Below are positions 7,880 through 15,369 of a stretch of DNA of 42,500 nucleotides, one piece after another. The notes beneath the pieces were generated by a model. It was not told the origin of the DNA and did no database searches. It saw only the letters and a program-made list of their open reading frames with translations. The DNA is from a virus, in IMG/VR virus record IMGVR_UViG_3300010400_000013, positions 1-42,500 of that record; one strand, 5' to 3'. A program made the position numbers and the translations under genes. Within the stretch, counting starts at the first letter, position 1. The number at the start of each line of letters is the position of its first letter.

Positions 7880-7898
7880 GTAGGCTACATTAGGCTAC
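7880..7898. promoter_or_regulatory. Tandem operator pair in the minus-strand leader
   Basis: GTAGGCTAC (7880-7888) is a perfect odd palindrome. TTAGGCTAC (7890-7898) follows with its centre 10 bp away, one DNA turn. The pair sits just downstream of the minus-strand -10 box and upstream of the ribosome binding site of the 7652-7858 gene. Ribbon-helix-helix repressors characteristically bind tandem sites on one DNA face. Confidence 0.6.
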
Positions 7899-7927
7899 AG
7901 TCTAACTACTCCGGCCTACCACGTCAA
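7899..7927 (-). promoter_or_regulatory. Leftward sigma70-type promoter
   Basis: On the minus strand TTGACG (7922-7927) is separated by 17 bp from TAGACT (7899-7904). Transcription would start about 7892, inside the operator pair, and run into the ribbon-helix-helix gene and possibly the integrase. Confidence 0.55.
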
Positions 7928-7991
7928 GCCTCTTCCATGCCTCTTAAGTATTACGTAGAACACCTCGCTAAAAATATATTTTGCGGCCTAC

Positions 7992-8020
7992 TTGACAAGT
8001 AGGCTACTTAGGGCTACAGT
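7992..8020 (+). promoter_or_regulatory. Rightward early promoter
   Basis: A perfect -35 box TTGACA (7992-7997) is followed after 17 bp by TACAGT (8015-8020). The operator pair 7999-8017 fills the spacer and overlaps the -10 box, so a bound repressor would block RNA polymerase. It drives the operon that starts at 8051. An AT-rich tract (7968-7983) lies just upstream. Confidence 0.65.
7999..8017. promoter_or_regulatory. Tandem operator pair in the early promoter
   Basis: GTAGGCTAC (7999-8007) is followed by TAGGGCTAC (8009-8017), again with centres 10 bp apart. The wider AGTAGGCTAC...CTACAGT block matches the one at 7879-7901. A further pair of CGGCCTAC sequences lies at 7912-7919 and 7984-7991. 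Confidence 0.6.
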
Positions 8021-8050
8021 GTGCCCACGTTAAGACTATGGAGGGTTACA

Positions 8051-8218
8051 ATGAATCTGTCGAACCCGAAAACCTACCGCTTCAAATGCAGACAGGAAGC
8101 CTGGTTGCAGCGCCGAGCCAATCGAGATGGACACGGCAACAAGGCCATTGTCCTGCGATTACTTATTGACCGTGCGATGCAAGAAGAAAAGCAAAACGGG
8201 AAAACGCAAGCCGCCTAA
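8051..8218 (+). CDS. Second small ribbon-helix-helix-like protein (Cro-like position)
   Basis: A 55-residue basic protein, the first gene of the rightward operon, with GGAGGG upstream of the ATG. The pattern is TYRFKCR (strand), QEAWLQRRANRDG (helix) and NKAIVLRLLIDRAMQEE (helix), which fits a ribbon-helix-helix fold. Its place opposite the 7652-7858 regulator is that of Cro opposite CI, or of Arc and Mnt in P22. It may compete for the same operators. The fold is read by eye. Confidence 0.55.
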   Translation: MNLSNPKTYRFKCRQEAWLQRRANRDGHGNKAIVLRLLIDRAMQEEKQNGKTQAA

Positions 8219-8243
8219 CTCACGACCGAACCGGGAGGGCCTC

Positions 8244-8411
8244 ATGACCAGCCACACCAAGCAGCCCTTATTGCTCGTGCGTCCGATCAAGTCCTATGAA
8301 ATGGAAATGGGCGAGAAGTCGGCCTCTGAATTGCCGCTGGGCTGGCTCCTGTTTTGGATTGCTGTAGGCAGTGCCATGTGGACCGGCTTGGCCTGGTGGG
8401 TGCTGTCGTGA
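8244..8411 (+). CDS. Small membrane protein
   Basis: A 55-residue protein with GGGAGGG before the ATG. The N-terminal half is polar and the C-terminal ~25 residues form one Trp-rich membrane helix (LGWLLFWIAVGSAMWTGLAW). It is the second gene of the early operon. Small early membrane proteins in phages often interfere with host or competing phage, but nothing here shows the function. Confidence 0.6.
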   Translation: MTSHTKQPLLLVRPIKSYEMEMGEKSASELPLGWLLFWIAVGSAMWTGLAWWVLS

Positions 8412-8557
8412 CGCGAGAGCCGATGACCGTCCAACTCTATCGCCAGAATGTTTATGTAAAGCCTCGACCAGGGCGCGATATTTTAGACATCTGTTTTGGA
8501 GCCACATTGCTCCTGATCATTTTCTGGATCGTCATCCTCATTATGGGCGGATTTTAA
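8408..8557 (+). CDS. Small membrane protein
   Basis: A protein of about 49 residues. The GTG start overlaps the previous TGA; an ATG at 8423 is an alternative. A basic N-terminal part (YVKPRPGRD) is followed by a strongly hydrophobic helix (ATLLLIIFWIVILIMGG) ending at the stop. It is probably translationally coupled to the preceding membrane protein, and the two may work together. Confidence 0.55.
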   Translation: MTREPMTVQLYRQNVYVKPRPGRDILDICFGATLLLIIFWIVILIMGGF

Positions 8558-8559
8558 GT

Positions 8560-8739
8560 ATGGGATTCCCGAAAATCAGCCGCAAGGCTCGCTATAAGGC
8601 ATCATCAGGCCGGCTAGCCGGTCAGTTTCTCAAGCGCCTCAATAAGGGCCTTCTCATCGATCGCACGGCGCAAGAGATCGGCGATAAAGATCCGCGCATC
8701 GTGCCGGTGCCGAAGGCGCTGGCGGGGAGGATGCCGTGA
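8560..8739 (+). CDS. Small basic protein, unknown
   Basis: A 59-residue protein very rich in Lys and Arg (FPKISRKARYKASSGRLAG). The ATG follows the previous stop closely, with a weak GGGCGG upstream. The composition suggests nucleic-acid binding, but no domain was recognised. Confidence 0.5.
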   Translation: MGFPKISRKARYKASSGRLAGQFLKRLNKGLLIDRTAQEIGDKDPRIVPVPKALAGRMP

Positions 8740-8924
8740 GCGCAGAAACCACACTCCGCATTTCTCGTCAGGTCGCGCAGAACTTTATTGTGCAGCGCCT
8801 TTTGTTTATGGGAGATGCGGTGCTAGGTGATGTCATATCAGCAATAATTCCGTATTCCCTAATTGATCCAAGCGTCGGTGAGTCCGGTGAGGATGATGAA
8901 GAGTTTATCAGGAGGACTTCATGA
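8736..8924 (+). CDS. Small acidic-tailed protein, unknown
   Basis: A 62-residue protein starting with GTG in the GTGA overlap with the preceding stop. The N-terminal half is helical and amphipathic (LRISRQVAQNFIVQRLLF) and the C-terminus is acidic (ESGEDDEEF). No family was recognised. It is part of the overlapped early operon. Confidence 0.5.
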   Translation: MSAETTLRISRQVAQNFIVQRLLFMGDAVLGDVISAIIPYSLIDPSVGESGEDDEEFIRRTS

Positions 8925-9136
8925 ATTCACTCGCCGTCAAATATCTCACCTATGCCGAGCTTCACAGGCAATTTTGGCAGAACGGTATCGGGCTGCTCGA
9001 CCTGTCAATGGGCAAGCCGGCGCCGGAGAAGGTAGTGATTCGCTGCGAGGACGGTGACAGGGAACTGGCGGCGATTCATCGGGAAGGGAATGTGCTGGTG
9101 TTCGACTTGGGTCAGAAGGTTGACGATGCCCTATGA
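8921..9136 (+). CDS. Small protein, unknown
   Basis: A 71-residue protein with an ATGA overlap with the previous gene and an AGGAGG shortly upstream. The middle part alternates hydrophobic and charged residues (KVVIRCEDGDREL, NVLVFDLG), suggesting a small beta-rich fold. No family was recognised. Confidence 0.55.
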   Translation: MNSLAVKYLTYAELHRQFWQNGIGLLDLSMGKPAPEKVVIRCEDGDRELAAIHREGNVLVFDLGQKVDDAL

Positions 9137-9290
9137 CGTGAATGTCTGGCGATTGGCCAAACTTTTCGCGCTGGAGCATGACTTGACCGATGAGGAAATC
9201 GCGAAACTCTCACAGCACATCCAAGATGAGATCGAATCGGAAATAGAAAACATTGTGTTCTTCCGAAAGGAGCCGAAGGTTCATGGTTGA
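9126..9290 (+). CDS. Small helical acidic protein, unknown
   Basis: A 54-residue protein whose ATG lies inside the end of the previous gene. It is mostly helical, with NVWRLAKLFALEHDLTDEEI and then a Glu-rich helix (DEIESEIENIVFF). The next gene, an exonuclease, starts before this one ends, so the two are coupled. Confidence 0.5.
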   Translation: MPYDVNVWRLAKLFALEHDLTDEEIAKLSQHIQDEIESEIENIVFFRKEPKVHG

Positions 9291-10140
9291 GAATCCGGGC
9301 CTCTATTCCATGCCCCTTACTGACTACATCGCGGACCCATGTCCAGAGCCGTCGCTGTCGGCGAGCGTGGCGCACAAACTCATTACCGAATCGCCGATCC
9401 ATTCGTTTATCTATCACCCGCGCCTCAATCCTGGTGGAGCGCGTGAGGAATCGAACAAGATGGATCTGGGCACGATCTGTCACGGGATTCTGCTTGAGGG
9501 GGACGAGAGCCGTTTGGTGATCATCGAAGCCGACGACTATCGAACCAAAGTAGCACAGGAGACGCGGGACAGTGCGCGAGCGGCAGGGCTGGTGCCTGTG
9601 CTCGCGGGCAAGATGGGACAGATTCATGAAATTGTGAATGCGGCGAAGTCGGCGATCGCGAACAGCGAACTGGGTTCAGCCTTTACGAAAGACGCGGGCC
9701 AGGCTGAGCAAACGATGGTCTGGAAAGAAGGCGAGATCTGGATGCGATCGCGCCCGGACTGGCTCACCAACGACCGGCGCTTGATCTGCGACTATAAAAC
9801 CACGGCGGGGAGTGCGGAGCCCAATGCCTGGATGCGAGGGCCACTGCTGTCGAATGGTTGCGACCTTCAAGCTGTCATTGGATTGCGAGGACTCAGGAAA
9901 CTATTCAACGCGAGAGATCCGCAATTCGTCTTTATGGTGCAGGAGCAGGAGCCGCCATATGCGATGTCGTTCGTCGGACTCTCGCCCGCATTCCTCGAAA
10001 TGGCCGAACATAAGCTAGCAAGAGCCATGCGGCTCTGGGGCGATTGCACCTTAACAAATACCTGGCCGAGCTATTCATCGCGTGTGGCTTGGGTAGAACC
10101 GCCAGCATGGGCCTATACCGAAGAGGAGATGAAAGCATGA
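9283..10140 (+). CDS. PD-(D/E)XK exonuclease, RecE-like
   Basis: A 285-residue nuclease of the RecE/YqaJ-like type. The active-site pattern is visible: a GTICH segment (His67), RSRPDW (Asp159) and DYKTT (Asp170, Lys172). The ATG at 9283 follows an AAGGAG; upstream in-frame starts lack one. It would resect double-stranded DNA to give single strands for annealing by a phage recombinase. The adjacent ATPase gene overlaps it by 4 bases, a typical recombination pair. Confidence 0.8.
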   Translation: MVENPGLYSMPLTDYIADPCPEPSLSASVAHKLITESPIHSFIYHPRLNPGGAREESNKMDLGTICHGILLEGDESRLVIIEADDYRTKVAQETRDSARAAGLVPVLAGKMGQIHEIVNAAKSAIANSELGSAFTKDAGQAEQTMVWKEGEIWMRSRPDWLTNDRRLICDYKTTAGSAEPNAWMRGPLLSNGCDLQAVIGLRGLRKLFNARDPQFVFMVQEQEPPYAMSFVGLSPAFLEMAEHKLARAMRLWGDCTLTNTWPSYSSRVAWVEPPAWAYTEEEMKA

Positions 10141-11117
10141 GTTATCAATTTCGTCCCGCCGTTCGAACCAATACCCCGCTGATCATTGGCCTCGCGGGTC
10201 CCACGAAGTCAGGCAAGACCATGAGCGCTTTGCGATTGGCCACCGGCATGGCGAACGGCGGCATTATTGCGATGATCAATGCCGAGGGGCCACGCGGACA
10301 CCAATATGCGGATAAGTTCGAATATGTCGCTTGTGAACTAACCGCCCCTTATCGACCGGACAAATATACTGAAGCACTCGAAGCAGCGAAGGCCGCGAAT
10401 CCTGCGGTGATCATCATCGATAGCATCTCGCATTGCCATGACGGGCCAGGCGGCATCCTCGAATGGCATGAGGAAATCCTCGATAAGATCGCAGGCAATG
10501 ATTACAAACAACGGGAAAAATCGACGTTCGTTGCCTGGGTTAAACCGAAGGCCTCAGAGAATCAATTGATCTATACCATGCTGGAGATGAAATGCCCAGT
10601 GATCCTCTGTATGAGAGCGAAAGAGAAGATCAAGATTGTGACAGGGAAGCCGATCATTGATCTGGGTTGGCAGCCCATCGTCGGCGAGCGCATTGCCTTT
10701 GAAACGATCTTTACTCTCATGTTCGTCCCGCATTCGAAGGGCGTCCCGGAACTGGAATTGTCCGATATGCGCGAGCCGTTCGATACGCTAGTTCCTAAAG
10801 GCAAGCCGATTGATGAAGCGCTTGGCAAGCTCTTGGCTGAGTGGTCGGCAGGTGGACGATCGAAACATTTCACCGCGCCAGCACAAACCACGAATGGCCA
10901 GCAGAAAATGAGCGAAGGCGAGACGGCCTCTCAAGAACAATTGAACATCGCTCAAGATCCCTCAGAACCATACAAGGCCAAACTCTATACCTGCGAGCGC
11001 ACCAAGCAGGCTATCACCGACACCTATAATGCTATCCCTGATTATATTCGGCAAGATTGCTTCCAGGAATATCAGAAGCAATTGCGCTCGCTCGATTACA
11101 AACCGGCAACCGTCTAA
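10137..11117 (+). CDS. RecA-fold ATPase, Sak4-like recombinase candidate
   Basis: A 326-residue protein with Walker A GPTKSGKT (residues 21-28) and Walker B VIIIDSIS at about residue 96. The core (~1-235) looks like the AAA_24/Sak4-type phage NTPase family, and the C-terminal ~90 residues are a Gln/Ser-rich linker and a helical tail. With the exonuclease immediately upstream (ATGA overlap), the likely role is single-strand annealing or strand exchange during phage recombination. The family call is from motif pattern only. Confidence 0.72.
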   Translation: MSYQFRPAVRTNTPLIIGLAGPTKSGKTMSALRLATGMANGGIIAMINAEGPRGHQYADKFEYVACELTAPYRPDKYTEALEAAKAANPAVIIIDSISHCHDGPGGILEWHEEILDKIAGNDYKQREKSTFVAWVKPKASENQLIYTMLEMKCPVILCMRAKEKIKIVTGKPIIDLGWQPIVGERIAFETIFTLMFVPHSKGVPELELSDMREPFDTLVPKGKPIDEALGKLLAEWSAGGRSKHFTAPAQTTNGQQKMSEGETASQEQLNIAQDPSEPYKAKLYTCERTKQAITDTYNAIPDYIRQDCFQEYQKQLRSLDYKPATV

Positions 11118-11138
11118 CCAACAATGAAGGAGGCTTCC

Positions 11139-11435
11139 ATGTCAGTTGACACCGACCTTTCCTGTTTCGAGAAAGCGCGGGCGAGCGGCGAGCAAACTTT
11201 CAGCCTTCGCTCGCAGGACATTACCGCGCCGCTCGTGATCGACTTCTGGGTCCGCGTCCAGCAGAAGGTCCGCGAGCATGTGAAGGCGGGCCTCACCGCG
11301 GAGCAGGCCGTCAAGGCGGTACGCTCCTACTATTTCCTTGAGCCAGACGTCCACCTTGAAGATACCAAGCTCTCAGAGGCCTGTCGGATCGCTGGCGCGA
11401 TGGAAGAATGGCCGAGTAGGAAAATTGCGGATTAA
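11139..11435 (+). CDS. Small protein, unknown
   Basis: A 98-residue protein. The start is the second ATG, because AAGGAGG (11127-11133) lies right before it; the upstream in-frame ATG at 11124 overlaps that site. It holds an FWVRVQQKVREHVKAGLTAEQAVKAVRSYYF helical region. It sits between the recombination pair and a nuclease-like gene. No family was recognised. Confidence 0.6.
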   Translation: MSVDTDLSCFEKARASGEQTFSLRSQDITAPLVIDFWVRVQQKVREHVKAGLTAEQAVKAVRSYYFLEPDVHLEDTKLSEACRIAGAMEEWPSRKIAD

Positions 11436-11438
11436 ATC

Positions 11439-11777
11439 ATGAGCAGCCCCTACGAGAAAGCGAAGAAGGCCTTCGTGGAGCGCGGCTATACCGTAGGCAA
11501 AGTGGAATATTGGAACGGCTTTGTGAATCGCCGGGTCGATCTCTTCGGCTGCATTGACGCGATTTGCATGCAGCACGGCTACCCGCTGATTGCCCTGCAA
11601 GTGACTGGGATTACCAATGTGTCAAGTCGCATGAATAAATCGCATGCGGTGGCGCTCCAATGGGTCAGTACGGGCAATCGCTTCGAAGTCTGGGGGTTCA
11701 CGCCGAAATCAAAGAAGCCGCCTCGCGTGATGGCGATGACGATCACCGGGGAATGGGCAATGGGAGAAACTGCATGA
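11439..11777 (+). CDS. PD-(D/E)XK-like nuclease-fold protein
   Basis: A 112-residue protein. The pattern RRVDLFGCIDAI followed by PLIALQVTG, then a helix and a WVSTGNRFEVWGF strand, resembles a small endonuclease-like fold with an Asp and a Gln-x-Thr in place of Glu-x-Lys. Related proteins occur widely in phage replication regions. It may be a resolvase or an inactive relative; the replaced Lys leaves activity uncertain. Confidence 0.55.
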   Translation: MSSPYEKAKKAFVERGYTVGKVEYWNGFVNRRVDLFGCIDAICMQHGYPLIALQVTGITNVSSRMNKSHAVALQWVSTGNRFEVWGFTPKSKKPPRVMAMTITGEWAMGETA

Positions 11778-12139
11778 GCGACTCGAAATCTCTCACCGTC
11801 ACGCGCCACTTGCCGGTCAAACTGACGAACCAGGAAAAGAATGAGAAGAACGATTCACTCGTTCGGACCATCAATGACCTCGAACGCCTGGAGGACAACT
11901 TCACCATGCTGAAGGACCAGCATAAGGCCAATGTGAAGTCCCGCCAGGTGGCGATTCGAGAACTGTCGCACGATCTCGGCAACGGCTTCGTCATGCGGCC
12001 AGTGGCCTGCGAGCAGATGGTGAATCTCATAACGAATGAAATGGAAACTCGGCGATCAGATACCGGCGAGCTGTTCGAGAAGCGGGCGCTGACGGTGGAT
12101 GAGATGAAGCATTACGCCTCAAAGAATGGGAAGCCGTGA
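11774..12139 (+). CDS. Helical protein, unknown
   Basis: A 121-residue protein starting in the ATGA overlap with the preceding gene. Residues ~18-55 form a charged, coiled-coil-like helix (EKNEKNDSLVRTINDLERLE). The C-terminal half holds an ALTVDEMKHY segment. It is part of the overlapped early operon, and no domain was recognised. Confidence 0.6.
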   Translation: MSDSKSLTVTRHLPVKLTNQEKNEKNDSLVRTINDLERLEDNFTMLKDQHKANVKSRQVAIRELSHDLGNGFVMRPVACEQMVNLITNEMETRRSDTGELFEKRALTVDEMKHYASKNGKP

Positions 12140-12387
12140 CATGCCCCATTCTCGGCTGTCCCTGGCCTGCCACGGGACTCGGCCTCTGCCATGGGCATTG
12201 GAAGCATGTCCCGCGCCCGATTCAATCGGAGATCTATCAACTCGTGAAGCGCCATCGCAATGGGCCGGCGCATTCGAAGGCGATTCGTCGGGCGATCACC
12301 GCCGTCGATGGGTTACTGATGAAGCATGAACGTGAAGCGGCACCGAGTCGTAAGCAACCGGCTCCGATGCCATACAGAGACGATTAA
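12136..12387 (+). CDS. Small zinc-finger-like protein
   Basis: An 83-residue protein with a GTG start in a GTGA overlap. The N-terminal CPILGCPWPATGLGLCHGHW pattern (C-x4-C, then GxC-x-H) matches short zinc-binding knots seen in many phage proteins and HNH relatives. The remainder is basic and helical (YQLVKRHRNG). A DNA-binding role is plausible, and no nuclease motif follows. Confidence 0.55.
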   Translation: MTCPILGCPWPATGLGLCHGHWKHVPRPIQSEIYQLVKRHRNGPAHSKAIRRAITAVDGLLMKHEREAAPSRKQPAPMPYRDD

Positions 12388-12396
12388 GGAGGAGTC

Positions 12397-12654
12397 ATGA
12401 CTTATCTCGTCGTCTGCGACCATCTCAAGCAAGTAATTAACACGCCGGATTCGATGAGGGCGCGGCAGGAGTTCGGTTGCAAGCTCTGTGTGCGGTTCGA
12501 TCTCAAGAAGAAATCCGAATGGATATTCCATAATGTGCGCGTCTATCGGGCCGATGACAAGGATGCTGGGATTGTCGCTAGTCAACGAGAGGAGCCGCCA
12601 CGCGAGCGGCAAGAGAGACAGCCGAAGGTTGAGCCTCGATATATTCCACTATGA
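12397..12654 (+). CDS. Small protein, unknown
   Basis: An 85-residue protein preceded by AAGGAGG. It has an N-terminal VVCDHLK stretch and a CKLC pair, so it may hold one metal, and a charged Pro/Arg/Glu-rich tail (EEPPRERQERQPK). No family was recognised. Confidence 0.55.
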   Translation: MTYLVVCDHLKQVINTPDSMRARQEFGCKLCVRFDLKKKSEWIFHNVRVYRADDKDAGIVASQREEPPRERQERQPKVEPRYIPL

Positions 12655-12965
12655 CGCAACTCACCTTAACCGACGCCTGCACCGCCGATGCCTTGAAACG
12701 AGAAGGCCGGGATGCCATTGAGCAGACTGATCGCGCCTTCATCGTCACGATGCGCGGGATTGCGAAACGGATCAGCCAAGAATCGGGATTCGTCTCGATC
12801 GACAATCTGCGTGTGCATGCCGATCGTATGGGCTGGCAGCCGAAGCATCCGAATAGTTGGGGGTCAGTAATGAAAGGCAAGGGCTGGACGATCATCCGCT
12901 ATCAGAAGTCGGCACTGCCGAGCAATCATGCACGACTCATCGCCGTCTGGAAATGGGAGCCATGA
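12651..12965 (+). CDS. Small phage protein, winged-helix-like
   Basis: A 104-residue protein with an ATGA overlap. The middle reads FVSIDNLRVHADRMGWQPKHPNSWGSVM, which resembles a small phage family (VxxDxLR...HPNxWGxxF) that I recall near replication genes and that probably adopts a winged-helix fold. The next gene encodes a HerA-like ATPase and overlaps by 4 bases. Confidence 0.55.
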   Translation: MTQLTLTDACTADALKREGRDAIEQTDRAFIVTMRGIAKRISQESGFVSIDNLRVHADRMGWQPKHPNSWGSVMKGKGWTIIRYQKSALPSNHARLIAVWKWEP

Positions 12966-14677
12966 GCAAACTGCATCTGTCTACTGATCTCTCTGTCCCC
13001 ATCGATGCCTGTACGCAGACCTTCGCCTGGATCGGGCGCAAGGGTTCTGGGAAGACCTATGGTGCAGGCAAACTCGTTGAGGAGCTAATGGACCACGATG
13101 TCCAGGTTGTGATTCTAGATACGGTAGGAAATTGGTACGGCTTGCGTCTCTCTTCTGATGGCAAACCCACGGGCTATGAAATCCCGGTCTTTGGGGGACT
13201 CAGGCAGGATCTGCCATTACTCGCGACGGCCGGTGAGGTCGTGGCCGATGTGGTCATTGACAGCCAACGGAGCGTCATTCTCGACGTGAGCCAATTCAAT
13301 TTTTCTGAACGGAAACGCTTTGCCGCCGACTTCGGGACGCGCCTCTGGCAGCGGAAAAAAGGCGAATCGCAACCGTCTCCCCTCCATCTCATCATTGAGG
13401 AATGCCAGTTGATCGTGCCACAGTTCGTCGGCAAAGACGATACGCGCATGGTGCATGTCTATGAGGAGATCATTCGGCTCGGGAGAAATTACGGTATCGG
13501 TATCTCCATGCTCACCCAGCGTCCCCAGTCGGTGAATAAGGAAGTCTTGACACAAGCCGAATGCATCATGGCCTTTCAATTGAACGGGGTCCCTGAACGC
13601 AAGGCCCTGAAGGATTGGCTCACCTATGAAGGCGGGGATGTCAATCTGGTCAATGAGCTGCCAGGCCTCGCGGTAGGCACTTGCTATCTCTGGTCTCCGC
13701 AATGGCTACATAAGTTCGAGAAAATCACCATCGCCAAAAAGACAACCTTCGATGCGAGCGCGACACCGAAGATGGGCGCGAAAACCATTCGCAGAGATCC
13801 GGCACCACTCGATGTGAAAGATATCGAAGCTCGCATGGTGTCGACCATCGAGAAGGCCAAAGCCGACGATCCGCGCCTGCTCAAGCAGGAGATTGCGAAG
13901 CTAAAAGCGGAACTGCAACGGACGCCCGTTGCTGCGATTCCACCATCCAAGGTCAAGGAAGTCCCGGTACTCAAAGGCAAGCAGCTCGCACAATTGGAGA
14001 CCTTTTGCACCAAACTGATGCGCGAAGCGGAACGGCATGGCAGCGCGATGTCCATCTTTTGGAGCAATCTGAATCAGGTGGCGGAGTCGCTACTGAAGGC
14101 GATCAAGTCAGTCTCGCAAGAGCGGTCGGTTGTGGCCGTGACGTCTCACCGGGATACCAGGATGATCCAGGCACCGATGCATATTCATAGGCAGGAGTCT
14201 ATCTCAGACGCCGAGATCGGCAAGAGCGGTCTTCGACGCATGCTCGTTGCGCTCGCGCAGAGATCTGTCGGACTGACGAAACGGCAACTCGGCGTCCGGG
14301 CTGGACTCTCCTCACAAACGGGGACGTTTTCGACCTATCTCTCCAAGGCCAAGAGTAATGGCTGGATGGCGGAGCAGGCTGGCGTCCTGGTCATTACGGA
14401 GAAGGGCCTTGCCGCGCTCGGCGACTATGCGCCACTACCGGCAGGTAAAGACCTCTTATTGTATTGGCTCTCAGAATTGGGGGAGAGTGGCGCCGGCCGC
14501 ATGCTGCACGTCCTGTCAAAGGTCTACCCCAGTACCATGACAAAAGAACGCCTCGGCGTAGAGGCGAATCTCTCGCCGACGACCGGCACGTTTTCCACCT
14601 ATCTCAGCAAACTGCGGGCGCTCCAACTCATCGAAGGGAGCCGAGAGATTCGGGCCAGCGAGGAATTATTTCTATGA
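12962..14677 (+). CDS. HerA-like ATPase with duplicated winged-helix C-terminus
   Basis: A 571-residue P-loop ATPase of the HerA/FtsK-like group. Walker A is GRKGSGKT (residues 25-32) and Walker B is LHLIIEE (141-147). A following LGRNYGIGISMLTQRPQ segment is typical of the sensor region in this group. Residues ~290-390 form a charged linker. The C-terminus holds two similar winged-helix repeats (~423-484 and ~510-571) that share the string TGTFSTYLSK. It is probably a DNA translocase or helicase working with the nuclease genes upstream. The start is the ATG in the ATGA overlap. Confidence 0.72.
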   Translation: MSKLHLSTDLSVPIDACTQTFAWIGRKGSGKTYGAGKLVEELMDHDVQVVILDTVGNWYGLRLSSDGKPTGYEIPVFGGLRQDLPLLATAGEVVADVVIDSQRSVILDVSQFNFSERKRFAADFGTRLWQRKKGESQPSPLHLIIEECQLIVPQFVGKDDTRMVHVYEEIIRLGRNYGIGISMLTQRPQSVNKEVLTQAECIMAFQLNGVPERKALKDWLTYEGGDVNLVNELPGLAVGTCYLWSPQWLHKFEKITIAKKTTFDASATPKMGAKTIRRDPAPLDVKDIEARMVSTIEKAKADDPRLLKQEIAKLKAELQRTPVAAIPPSKVKEVPVLKGKQLAQLETFCTKLMREAERHGSAMSIFWSNLNQVAESLLKAIKSVSQERSVVAVTSHRDTRMIQAPMHIHRQESISDAEIGKSGLRRMLVALAQRSVGLTKRQLGVRAGLSSQTGTFSTYLSKAKSNGWMAEQAGVLVITEKGLAALGDYAPLPAGKDLLLYWLSELGESGAGRMLHVLSKVYPSTMTKERLGVEANLSPTTGTFSTYLSKLRALQLIEGSREIRASEELFL

Positions 14678-14913
14678 CCCCCACCCCCCAGCAGATCGAG
14701 GCGGCGCGGGCGCTGGTCAACACGATTGACCAAATGCTTCGACAGAAGAACGTAATGATGAACGACATTGATATGTTCCTTGCGAAATCCCTCGCCGACT
14801 GTGAGCGGCGGGTGTGGCTGGAGGCGGCGAAACTTATTGAGGATGAGTGGGAGCAGCCCGGAGAATGTTGGCTGGCAAATAAGTGTCGCGCCCGCGCCAG
14901 CGAGCCGACTTAA
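14674..14913 (+). CDS. Small helical protein, unknown
   Basis: A 79-residue protein with an ATG in the overlap with the ATPase stop. It is helical (QQIEAARALVNTIDQML, then a CERRVWLEAAKLIEDEW helix) and ends in a Cys-containing tail. It resembles small phage accessory proteins I recall. Its TAA is part of the first copy of the intergenic repeat element. Confidence 0.55.
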   Translation: MTPTPQQIEAARALVNTIDQMLRQKNVMMNDIDMFLAKSLADCERRVWLEAAKLIEDEWEQPGECWLANKCRARASEPT

Positions 14914-14936
14914 CGCATTTTACTGAGGGGCGGTAA
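14910..14936 (+). repeat. Intergenic stem-loop element, copy 1
   Basis: Arms TTAACGC (14910-14916) and GCGGTAA (14930-14936) can pair with one mismatch. The upstream stop codon lies in the left arm, and the downstream ATG begins on the last base of the right arm. Confidence 0.6.
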
Positions 14937-15106
14937 TGAACGTTATTCATTTAAGTAAACTTGACGGCACCGAAGTGACACCCGGTGTGTTCATAATTGG
15001 TGAGCCGACACCTATACCAGGAACGAACACCATGGTCGCGCTAGCTAATGTTTATGGTTGTCTATGTAAGGTTGAATTGAGCATCACGTTTGCCAAGCAA
15101 ACTTAA
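14936..15106 (+). CDS. Small protein, unknown (first cassette)
   Basis: A 56-residue protein (opens MNVIHLSKLDG) with GGGGCGG just before the ATG. The sequence alternates short beta-like stretches (VFIIGEPTP, VALANVYGCLCKVEL). No family was recognised. It is the first of a run of small genes bounded on both sides by copies of the intergenic element. Confidence 0.5.
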   Translation: MNVIHLSKLDGTEVTPGVFIIGEPTPIPGTNTMVALANVYGCLCKVELSITFAKQT

Positions 15107-15123
15107 CGCATTAACTAGGGGGG
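15103..15123 (+). repeat. Intergenic element, copy 2 (degenerate)
   Basis: The left arm TTAACGCA (15103-15110) is present, but the right arm is lost and replaced by a G6 tract that forms the next ribosome binding site. Confidence 0.45.
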
Positions 15124-15327
15124 ATGAACGTGACAGATAAAGAAGCGAGCAGTGTTATTGAGTTCACGAGAAGATTGGTGAAAGGGAAAATGGATGTAGA
15201 GAAGTTGTCGTATCGGCAAATGTCGCTGTTGTGTGAGGTATCACCAGCCGCCATTTGTCGTTTCCTTCAGGGGCGCATGATCGATGCAGTGACTTTTCTG
15301 AAGTTTTGTGCATGGATACGACCATGA
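15124..15327 (+). CDS. Small helix-turn-helix protein
   Basis: A 67-residue protein behind a G6 ribosome binding site. The C-terminal part reads YRQMSLLCEVSPAAICRFLQG, an XRE-type helix-turn-helix, followed by TFLKFCAWI, typical of very small phage HTH proteins. It probably binds DNA as a regulator. It lies in the cassette array rather than in the switch region. Confidence 0.65.
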   Translation: MNVTDKEASSVIEFTRRLVKGKMDVEKLSYRQMSLLCEVSPAAICRFLQGRMIDAVTFLKFCAWIRP

Positions 15328-15332
15328 GCGAG

Positions 15333-15359
15333 TTACCGCATCAGTCGTTAATGCGCTAA
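15333..15359 (+). repeat. Intergenic stem-loop element, copy 3
   Basis: Arms TTACCGCA (15333-15340) and TGCGCTAA (15352-15359) pair with one mismatch around a loop containing GTCGT. Confidence 0.65.
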
Positions 15360-15369
15360 TTGGAGGGTT

